Shown: positions 1-4,888 of the stretch, in pieces
Layout of the letters: each line of letters starts with the position of its first letter
How positions within the stretch are numbered: the first letter of the stretch is position 1
DNA from: Phycisphaeraceae bacterium
Lineage (GTDB): Bacteria; Planctomycetota; Phycisphaerae; Phycisphaerales; UBA1924
NCBI GenBank assembly: GCA_009827205.1
Contig: WUAK01000207.1
Span: 1 to 5,352, forward strand
DNA: 5,352 nucleotides
Direction of reading: 5' to 3'
The notes under the pieces: model-generated
Told to the model about the DNA's origin: nothing
Seen by the model: the letters and a program-made list of their open reading frames with translations, nothing else
Database searches by the model: none
Translations under genes and position numbers: made by a program

Positions 1-225
1 CATACCCCTAGGCACAGCCACGATTTCGAGCACGAGGTCTACGTCGTCTCAGGCGGAGGCACGGTGCTTCTAGGTGAGAAGGAGCACGCGATCAAAGCGG
101 GCGATGTGATCTACGTCGAGGCTGAACTCGAGCATCAATTCAAGTCTGGCGACGCCGAGCTTCGATTCCTTTGTATGGTGCCCGTCGAGCGGAACTGCGG
201 CGAGCCAACACCGGGCAGCGACTGA
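1..225 (+). CDS. Cupin-domain protein, 3' part (5' end outside window)
   Basis: The first frame is open from base 1 and gives 74 residues before TGA; the start lies upstream of the window. The fragment is the core of a small single-domain cupin beta-barrel. Cupin motif 1 is visible as HSHDFEHE (residues 5-12) followed by VYVVSGGG, and motif 2 as GDVIYV...EHQF (34-47). Candidate metal ligands are His5, His7, His11 or Glu12, and His45, so metal binding looks intact. The usual proline pair of motif 2 is replaced by Glu-Ala. The end (RFLCMVPVERNCG) resembles stand-alone cupins of about 110-120 residues, so roughly 40 N-terminal residues are probably missing. Such proteins have diverse or unknown substrates, so no reaction is assigned. 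The next gene starts 16 bp downstream on the same strand, suggesting one transcript. The cupin fold is secure; the role is not. Confidence 0.85.
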   Translation, partial: HTPRHSHDFEHEVYVVSGGGTVLLGEKEHAIKAGDVIYVEAELEHQFKSGDAELRFLCMVPVERNCGEPTPGSD

Positions 226-241
226 TCGGAAAGGTGCGACG

Positions 242-1204
242 ATGAAGAGCAGTGGTGTATCGATCGTGCTGCTGGTGATAGCGGCTCTCGTATCGCTGGC
301 GATGATCGTCCTCGGGTTCGTGGGCACAGAAGAAGGCCCCGACAGAGAGCTCATCAACTTTGGCATGCTCGCGCTCGTCGTCGTCGCGTGCGCGGCTTCG
401 ATCGTGCTCGGAAAATCCGAGCCGGCTCAGGCTCCACCGCAGGAACACGGCAACGCAGACGTTGTTGAGCACCTCATGCTCGTCCAGCAGTCGCTGGACC
501 GGATGAGCCAGCATGCTGCTCTGTCCGACGACGCCCGCAGGGTGCTCAACCGAACTCGCGAACGCGAACTGCTCAACAAGGCGATTGAGGAAGACATCAG
601 GTCTCAGGACTGGTCAGCGGCGCAGGTTCTTGTGACCGAGCTCGCCTCTCGCTTTGGGTATGAGCAGGACGCCGAGCGGTTCCGCATGCGGATCGAACGG
701 GCGCGCGCCGAGGGTCTTGACAAGGAGATCAACGACGCGATCAAGGCACTCGATCATCTCATCGTGCAGCGTCACTGGGACGAAGCGCTCCAGAAAGCCG
801 ACAACATCGCGGCTGGATTCCCGGTCTCGCCCCGAGTGAAGGGGCTGCGGGATCGCGTCGTCAATGCCCGCGAGCAGTACAAGCAGGAGATCGAGCGCCG
901 CTTCCTTCTCGCCGCGCAGGCCGAGCGGGTAGATGAGGCCATGGAGATCCTGACCGAGCTCGATCATTACCTGAGTGAGCAGGAAGCCGAGCCGTTCCGC
1001 GAGGTCGCCAGGGGTGTGATCGGCAAAGCACGCCAGAATCTCGGCGCGGCATTCAAACTCGCATGCCAGGACAGGCACTGGAGCATGGCTGTCTCGCTCG
1101 GGCAGCAGATCAACGAGCAGTTTCCCAATTCGCGTATGGCTCAGGAGGTTGAGGGTCTGATGCCGCAACTCCGCCAGCGTGCGCAGGAAGAGCCTGATCG
1201 CTGA
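242..1204 (+). CDS. Membrane-anchored protein with TPR-like helical repeats, function unknown
   Basis: I do not recognise this 320-residue protein as a named family. The ATG is preceded by GGAAAGG about 8 bases upstream, a good ribosome site. Two hydrophobic stretches, residues 6-28 and 39-57, look like a membrane hairpin joined by a short acidic loop (TEEGPDRE). A Pro/Gln-rich linker (about 58-70) leads to a highly charged, helical, soluble region. That region holds about four degenerate repeats of roughly 50 residues: each starts with a helix, then D/R-x-W (QDW at 122-124, RHW at 177-179, AERV at 227-230, RHW at 278-280), then x-x-A, a second helix, and in two cases F-P-x-S (193-196, 284-287). 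The spacing (W124, W179, V230, W280) and helix-turn-helix pattern resemble TPR or related repeats, which usually bind protein partners. Because both membrane segments are N-terminal, the repeat domain and the N-terminus should lie on the same side, probably the cytoplasm. It likely shares a transcript with the cupin gene upstream. Coding status is firm; function is open. Confidence 0.85.
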   Translation: MKSSGVSIVLLVIAALVSLAMIVLGFVGTEEGPDRELINFGMLALVVVACAASIVLGKSEPAQAPPQEHGNADVVEHLMLVQQSLDRMSQHAALSDDARRVLNRTRERELLNKAIEEDIRSQDWSAAQVLVTELASRFGYEQDAERFRMRIERARAEGLDKEINDAIKALDHLIVQRHWDEALQKADNIAAGFPVSPRVKGLRDRVVNAREQYKQEIERRFLLAAQAERVDEAMEILTELDHYLSEQEAEPFREVARGVIGKARQNLGAAFKLACQDRHWSMAVSLGQQINEQFPNSRMAQEVEGLMPQLRQRAQEEPDR

Positions 1205-1226
1205 TCAAGAACTCGCGGGCTCTTTC
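1186..1226. terminator. Inverted repeat across convergent stop codons, possible terminator
   Basis: Arms at 1186-1196 and 1216-1226 pair around a loop of about 19 bases. The core AAGAGCC/GGCTCTT (1188-1194 with 1218-1224) is perfect on either strand. The outer and inner pairs add G-C pairs and two G-T wobbles in the + strand RNA only. The hairpin is centred on the back-to-back stop codons of the repeat-protein gene and lspA, where a shared terminator would sit. A T-rich stretch follows on the + side (TTTCGCGTTGCTTTCTTC), but there is no clean U-run on either side and the loop is long. It may simply be chance within coding sequence. Confidence 0.25.
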
Positions 1227-1828
1227 GCGTTGCTTTCTTCGTTCGGATCTGCGCGCCAAAGGTGCCACATCAACCCGATGATCCCGATGATGAGCAGCGC
1301 GTCCGCAACGTTGGAGACGTAGGGCCAGACTTCCCATCCGCCGATCCAGACATCGGGCAGCGGGTGGATAAAGTCGCGCACGCACGCGAACACGAGCCGG
1401 TCGTAGAGGTTCCCGAGCCCGCCTGAAAGAAGCAACCCAAGTGAGACGTGCGCGAGCCAGTCTTTGCGGGTAGTCCACGCAGAGAACATCCAGAGACCAA
1501 GGCAGATCGCACCGACGGTGAATGTGATAAAGAGCCAGCGTTTGCCCGCGCCCATGCCGAACACCGCACCCTGATTGAGCACGAGCGTGAAGTTCAGAAC
1601 CTTCGGGATGACCTCAACGTTCGACGGGGGAACGAGTCTGCGCGGATCGTCGGAAGCGATAACCTGCTCACGCACAACTGTGACAGGCTCATCGCCGACG
1701 TGCTTGAACGCGAAATCTTTGCTCCAGAGATCAGCAACAAGACCGAGCACGAGCACGATCAAAAGCGTTGCCCATGCCTTGGGGCTCTTCACAGCGGATT
1801 GGGCGGGGGTCTGCTCACTCACACTCAT
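1205..1828 (-). CDS. lspA: Lipoprotein signal peptidase (signal peptidase II)
   Basis: LspA is the inner-membrane aspartyl protease that removes signal peptides from prolipoproteins after lipid attachment to the +1 cysteine. The 207-residue product shows the family blocks in order: D33-x-x-x-K37 after the first membrane helix (about 18-35), the asparagine block LVLNQGAVF (82-90), GGLGNLYDRL (136-145) with catalytic-type Asp143, VRDFIHP (150-156), and SNVADALLI (172-180) with the second catalytic Asp176. Four membrane helices fit about 18-35, 97-115, 125-140 and 172-190. At 207 residues it exceeds the usual 160-170. The excess is a cytoplasmic N-terminal extension (about 17 residues), a longer loop between helix 1 and the Asn block (about 38-77), and a polar C-tail. 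The ATG overlaps the dksA-like stop as ATGA, and I see no strong ribosome site before it, so translation probably depends on coupling. Its stop abuts the opposing gene with no gap. Confidence 0.95.
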   Translation of the reverse strand: MSVSEQTPAQSAVKSPKAWATLLIVLVLGLVADLWSKDFAFKHVGDEPVTVVREQVIASDDPRRLVPPSNVEVIPKVLNFTLVLNQGAVFGMGAGKRWLFITFTVGAICLGLWMFSAWTTRKDWLAHVSLGLLLSGGLGNLYDRLVFACVRDFIHPLPDVWIGGWEVWPYVSNVADALLIIGIIGLMWHLWRADPNEESNAKEPASS

Positions 1829-2769
1829 GAGCCGCGGCGTTCGAGTTCACGGGCGGCTTCGATGGAGAGCCGCGTCCAGGGCAGTTCTTCCAGACGCTTG
1901 ACCGAGATCGGCTTGCCGGTCATCTCGCAGAGACCGTAGACCTTCTTCTCGATGCGCTCGATGGCATCGTCGATCTCGCGGATGAGCTTGCGATCGACTT
2001 CCGCGAGACCGATCGAGAGGGACTGGTCGTACGCATCGGACCCCTGTTCAGCGACGTCGGTCGCCGGGTCGCCGCCCTTGTCACCGAGCGAGAGAACACC
2101 CTTCTCCATGGTCGCAACATCTCCGACGAGATCAGTGCGCTTGGAGAGCAGGATCGTGCGGAACTTGTCGAGTTCGCGCTTGTTGAATGGAGTCTTTGGT
2201 TTCTTCTTGCTCTTGCCGCCCTCAGCATCTTCGAGCGCAAGGTTGCTTGCGGGCGTCGCACCGGGACCGGAGGAGATGAGTGGCTTTCGCTTCTTGCTCA
2301 ACAGCCCGGCTCCGGGTGGAGGGCCAAGCACCTTGCTCGGTTTGCTGCTGCCAGTGCGGCGCTTGGGCTTGTCATCGACGATCGTGATGCCCTTGCGACC
2401 AGAATTCTTCTTTGCGTCAGCAGCCTTGGCATCCGCAATCTTCTTCTCAGCGGCCTTCTTGGCGGCAGCCATCTCCGCGGCTTCCTGGTCGGCCTTCGAG
2501 ACAGCTTTCTTCTTGGTCGTTTTCTTGGTGGGCTTTTTCGTGACCGTCTTCTTCTTCGAAGCCGGCGCCTTCTTCGTTGTCTTCTTCGCAGCAGCCTTCT
2601 TCGTTGCAGGCTTCTTGGTCGCTGCCTTCTTTGTGGTTTTCTTCGAGGAGGCCTTCTTGGTCACCTTCTTGGCAGGTGCCTTCTTTTGGGCGGCAGACTT
2701 CTTGGCAGTCTTCTTCGCCGGGGCCTTCTTGGTGGAGGACTTCTTTGATGTTGTCTTTTTCTTAGCCAC
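1825..2769 (-). CDS. DksA/TraR-family protein with lysine-rich N-terminal tail and degenerate zinc finger
   Basis: The C-terminal 120 residues (about 195-314) match the DksA/TraR family, whose members bind RNA polymerase through the secondary channel. Visible parts are a helix rich in Lys and Arg (197-225), an acidic tip-like stretch DPATDVAEQGSDAYD (234-248), a return helix (253-277), then YGLCEMTGKPI and RLEELPWTRLSIEA. The C-x2-C-x17-C-x2-C register holds exactly, but the four positions are Cys281, Thr284, Ser302 and Ala305, so zinc cannot be bound in the usual way. Similar losses occur in some other DksA-like proteins. Residues 1-90 are about 43% Lys in KK steps with Ala, Thr, Ser and Pro, like histone H1 tails; 91-122 is an Ala/Lys/Glu helix and 123-194 a basic, Pro/Gly linker. 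I place the start at GTG 2767-2769 because AAAGGA lies 5 bases upstream and the product then begins MAKKK. An in-frame ATG at 2815-2817 would add 16 atypical residues. The stop overlaps lspA. A transcription-factor or nucleoid role is inferred. Confidence 0.88.
   Translation of the reverse strand: MAKKKTTSKKSSTKKAPAKKTAKKSAAQKKAPAKKVTKKASSKKTTKKAATKKPATKKAAAKKTTKKAPASKKKTVTKKPTKKTTKKKAVSKADQEAAEMAAAKKAAEKKIADAKAADAKKNSGRKGITIVDDKPKRRTGSSKPSKVLGPPPGAGLLSKKRKPLISSGPGATPASNLALEDAEGGKSKKKPKTPFNKRELDKFRTILLSKRTDLVGDVATMEKGVLSLGDKGGDPATDVAEQGSDAYDQSLSIGLAEVDRKLIREIDDAIERIEKKVYGLCEMTGKPISVKRLEELPWTRLSIEAARELERRGS
2506..2769 (-). repeat. Lysine-doublet coding repeat (H1-like tail of the dksA-like gene)
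   Basis: This stretch encodes residues 1-88 of the dksA-like product as a run of imperfect 4-5 residue units of the type KK followed by Ala, Thr, Ser, Pro or Val. About 18 KK or KKK steps occur at spacings of 4 to 6 residues. On the + strand it appears as repeated CTTCTT with short variable spacers. Codons vary between units, which argues for selection on the protein and against recent DNA slippage, although unit number could still differ between strains. Confidence 0.8.
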
Positions 2770-2774
2770 CGCGG

Positions 2775-2780
2775 TCCTTT
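2775..2780 (-). promoter_or_regulatory. Ribosome binding site setting the GTG start of the dksA-like gene
   Basis: AAAGGA on the minus strand lies 5 bases before GTG 2767-2769. No comparable site precedes the in-frame ATG at 2815-2817. This decides the start used here and makes the KK tail the true N-terminus. Confidence 0.65.
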
Positions 2781-2845
2781 GCAAGTGGGCCGCGCCGGGA
2801 ATCCGAACATCTACCAAAACGGCTGAATCCCGAAGCGGTGGGCCA

Positions 2846-2874
2846 AGGGTAGGCCTGCGGCGCTATCGAGTCAA
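2846..2874 (-). promoter_or_regulatory. Possible sigma70-type promoter for the dksA-like gene and lspA
   Basis: On the minus strand TTGACT (2869-2874, five of six matches to the -35 consensus) is followed after exactly 17 bases by TACCCT (2846-2851), which keeps only the T, A and final T of the -10 box. It lies in the 135-bp gap between accA and the dksA-like gene, about 77 bp before the GTG, where a promoter for the dksA-lspA pair would be expected. The -10 match is weak, and promoter rules in planctomycetes are poorly known to me. Confidence 0.3.
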
Positions 2875-2904
2875 AGTTGGTAAGCCGGGGTGGTTTACAC
2901 CGCG

Positions 2905-3942
2905 TTAGGAGTCAGTGGGGGCGGGTTCCGCGGGCTCGGGCGTCGTCTCATCGAAAGACCCGAGGTTCCGGAATCGCTCGTAGCGACCCTCGACAAGCTC
3001 CTCCGCACTCTTCGCTTTGAGTTCGTCGAGCTGGCTGATGATCCAGTCACGGAGCAGATCGGAAGCCCCGTCGGGGTCGCGGTGGGCGCCGCCGAGCGGC
3101 TCTTCGATAACCGCGTCGATTATCCCGAGCTTGATGTTGTCGCGGGCCGTCAGATTGAGCGCATCCGCAGCGGAGCGGTTCGTCTGCTCGTTGGCCTGCT
3201 TCCAGAGGATCGCGGCGCACCCCTCCGGGCTGATCACCGAGTACCACGAGTTGCGGAGCATCGCCACTCGGTCGGCGACCGCGATCCCGAGTGCACCGCC
3301 CGAGCCACCCTCGCCGATCACAATGCTGAGGATCGGTACCTTGATCCGCGCCATCTCGCGCAGGTTGACCGCGATCGCCTCGGCCTGGCCCCGTCGCTCG
3401 GCTTCCAGGCCCGGGTACGCGCCGGGTGTGTCTACGAATGTGACGATCGGTGTGCCGAACTTTTCAGCCAGCTTCATCTTGAGGAGAGCTTTGCGGTACC
3501 CCTCGGGGTGTGCGCATCCGAAGTGGCACGCGATGCGTTCCTGCGTCGTCCGGCCCTTGTGGTGGCCAACAACGAGGCACTTGTGGTTGCCTATGCGACC
3601 GAAGCCCGTGATGATCGCGGGATCATCGCCGTAGCGTCGGTCACCGTGCAGCTCGCCGAAGTCACGGACAAAGTGCTCGATGTAGTCCCACGTCTGCGGG
3701 CGGTTCGGGTGCCTGCTGACACGAACGGTGTCCCAGGGGTTGAGATCCGTGTAGAGGTCCCCGAGGAGCTTTGCGTGCTGGCGGTTGAGATCCTCGAGCT
3801 CGGCGGAAGAGGCGGCAGATCCCTCAACGCCCTCGACGCCGATCGGCGCACCCGGGGCGCTCACGCCCTGCTCGGCTTCACGGATCCGGTTCTCGAGCTC
3901 GACCAGCGGCTTCTCGAATTCCAAGGTGTAGAAGGTGCCCAT
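2905..3942 (-). CDS. accA: Acetyl-CoA carboxylase carboxyltransferase subunit alpha
   Basis: AccA pairs with AccD to form the carboxyltransferase that moves the carboxyl group from biotin on AccB to acetyl-CoA, giving malonyl-CoA for fatty acid synthesis in the cytoplasm. The 345-residue product is collinear with the family (about 320 residues): an N-terminal helix LEFEKPLVELENRI (7-20), WDTVRVSRHPNRP (70-82), DYIEHFVRDFGELHGDR (86-102), GHHKGRTTQERIACHFG (126-142), the FVDTPGAYPG block (169-178), and IGEGGSGGALGIA (209-221), whose glycine-rich turns form the crotonase-type oxyanion site. Two low-complexity additions explain the extra length: a Gly/Ala/Val linker at about 26-47, between the N-terminal helix and the core, and a Pro/Glu tail (331-345). 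The ATG has GGAG (3948-3951) 5 bases upstream, a clear start. accA is the first minus-strand gene of accA-dksA-like-lspA and diverges from proC. No accD is present in the window. Confidence 0.97.
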   Translation of the reverse strand: MGTFYTLEFEKPLVELENRIREAEQGVSAPGAPIGVEGVEGSAASSAELEDLNRQHAKLLGDLYTDLNPWDTVRVSRHPNRPQTWDYIEHFVRDFGELHGDRRYGDDPAIITGFGRIGNHKCLVVGHHKGRTTQERIACHFGCAHPEGYRKALLKMKLAEKFGTPIVTFVDTPGAYPGLEAERRGQAEAIAVNLREMARIKVPILSIVIGEGGSGGALGIAVADRVAMLRNSWYSVISPEGCAAILWKQANEQTNRSAADALNLTARDNIKLGIIDAVIEEPLGGAHRDPDGASDLLRDWIISQLDELKAKSAEELVEGRYERFRNLGSFDETTPEPAEPAPTDS

Positions 3943-3983
3943 GTTCGCTCCGTCGTATGGCTTTCCTGCACAGAGTTTACGCC

Positions 3984-4012
3984 CTGAACCCGTTGCCGTG
4001 CGCTGCTAGGCT
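3984..4012 (+). promoter_or_regulatory. Possible extended -10 promoter for proC
   Basis: In the 121-bp gap between divergent accA and proC, TGC-TAGGCT (4004-4012) looks like an extended -10 element. CTGAAC lies 17 bases before it as a weak -35 (three of six). A transcript starting near 4018 would leave a leader of about 45 bases before the proC ATG. For accA on the other strand only a -10-like TAAACT (3974-3979) is visible, without a good -35. Both calls are tentative. Confidence 0.25.
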
Positions 4013-4063
4013 CATTTGGGAACTCAGAGAATCAATGTCGGCCAGACAGGAAGGATCGGCGAA

Positions 4064-4888
4064 ATGGGCAAGACTCAGCCAGCACTCGCGGTGATCGGTG
4101 GAGGTGCGATGGCGCAGGCGATCCTCGGGGGAGCCGGCGAGTCGGGCGTGCTCACCGGGCCGCTGTGCGTTGCCGATCCCGATGCGTTGTGCAGGGAGCG
4201 TTTCGAGAACGCTGTCAGCACCGCTCGAGAGTCGATCGAGTGGCTCAACGAGCACGAGGGCGAGAGAGGATCAGGCCAGATCATGCTCGCCGTCAAGCCT
4301 CAGATGCTTCCAGCTGTGGGTGAAGAGATTGCGGATCTTGTCGGTGATCGGGTGGTCATCTCTATTCTCGCCGGCGCCGGGGGTGAGATGATCCGCAGTT
4401 CTCTGGGAGGCAGATGCCGGGTCGTGCGCGTGATGCCCAACACCCCGGCACAGATCAGGCGAGGCATGTCGGCGATCGCCGCCTCGATCGGTGCAAGTGA
4501 ATCCGACACCGATTTCGCAGAGGCACTCTTCGAGAGCGTGGGCAGCGTCATCCGGATCGATGAATCGATGATGGACGCGTTCACCGCAGTCGCTGGATCT
4601 GGTCCTGCGTACCTGTTCTATCTCGCCGAGGCGATGGCTTTGGGTGCAACAGAGGTGGGCTTCGACGAGCAAACCGCTGCGAGAATCGTGACCGAGACTG
4701 TATCGGGCGCCGGCGAGCTGCTCAGGCAGGACCCCGCGTCCGCGCCCGAGCTTCGTCAGCGCGTGACAAGCAAGAAGGGAACGACACAGGCCGCGACGGA
4801 TTCGTTTGATACATCGGGAGTGATGGAAGCGATCGCAAGGGGGGTCGTCGAAGCACGTGATCGAGGAATCCAGCTCGGGCGGGGTTAG
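4064..4888 (+). CDS. proC: Pyrroline-5-carboxylate reductase
   Basis: ProC reduces 1-pyrroline-5-carboxylate to L-proline with NAD(P)H, the last step of proline synthesis, in the cytoplasm. The 274-residue product matches the family length (about 270). The N-terminal Rossmann fold shows ALAVIGGGAMAQAI (7-20). MLAVKPQ (75-81), VVRVMPNTPAQIRRGMSAI (120-138) and DAFTAVAGSGPAYLFYLAEA (171-190) follow; the last begins the all-helical dimer domain that forms the active site. The signature near the C-terminus reads RVTSKKGTTQAA (233-244), where many homologues have S-P-G-G-T-T or S-K-G-G-T-T. Ser236, Gly239, Thr240 and Thr241 are kept, so I expect activity. I chose ATG 4064 because AGGAAGGA lies 8 bases upstream; a TTG at 4016 would add 16 residues lacking any family match and nearly coincides with the candidate transcription start. 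The stop overlaps the opposing permease stop by 4 bp. Confidence 0.96.
   Translation: MGKTQPALAVIGGGAMAQAILGGAGESGVLTGPLCVADPDALCRERFENAVSTARESIEWLNEHEGERGSGQIMLAVKPQMLPAVGEEIADLVGDRVVISILAGAGGEMIRSSLGGRCRVVRVMPNTPAQIRRGMSAIAASIGASESDTDFAEALFESVGSVIRIDESMMDAFTAVAGSGPAYLFYLAEAMALGATEVGFDEQTAARIVTETVSGAGELLRQDPASAPELRQRVTSKKGTTQAATDSFDTSGVMEAIARGVVEARDRGIQLGRG

Noticed and set aside
614..1168. Minus-strand frame of 184 residues inside the repeat-protein gene
   Set aside because: It lies wholly within a gene with a good ribosome site, membrane hairpin and internal repeats; it shows no domain of its own.
1448..1939. + strand frames opposite lspA and the dksA-like 3' end
   Set aside because: They are shadows of two well-supported genes on the minus strand.
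2506..2769. CTTCTT-rich repeats as a CRISPR, satellite or regulatory repeat array
   Set aside because: The pattern is fully explained by lysine doublets in the reading frame; spacing and sequence are irregular at the DNA level.
2885..2903. Short hairpin (GGTG/CACC with a 5-base loop) just after the accA stop as a terminator
   Set aside because: The stem is only 4 bp and no T-run follows on the minus strand.
1952..2908. Long + strand frame of 318 residues, rich in Phe, Val and Ala and looking like a membrane protein
   Set aside because: It is the antisense of the lysine AAG/AAA repeats of the dksA-like gene. Its hydrophobic runs come from TTC/TTT complements, and no family motif or ribosome site supports it.
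2890..3987. Long + strand frame of 365 residues opposite accA
   Set aside because: The other strand encodes an unmistakable full-length AccA; this frame has no recognisable motifs and is a GC-rich shadow.
4016..4063. TTG-initiated extension of proC by 16 residues
   Set aside because: The added residues have no family match, and ATG 4064 has a strong AGGAAGGA site at good spacing.
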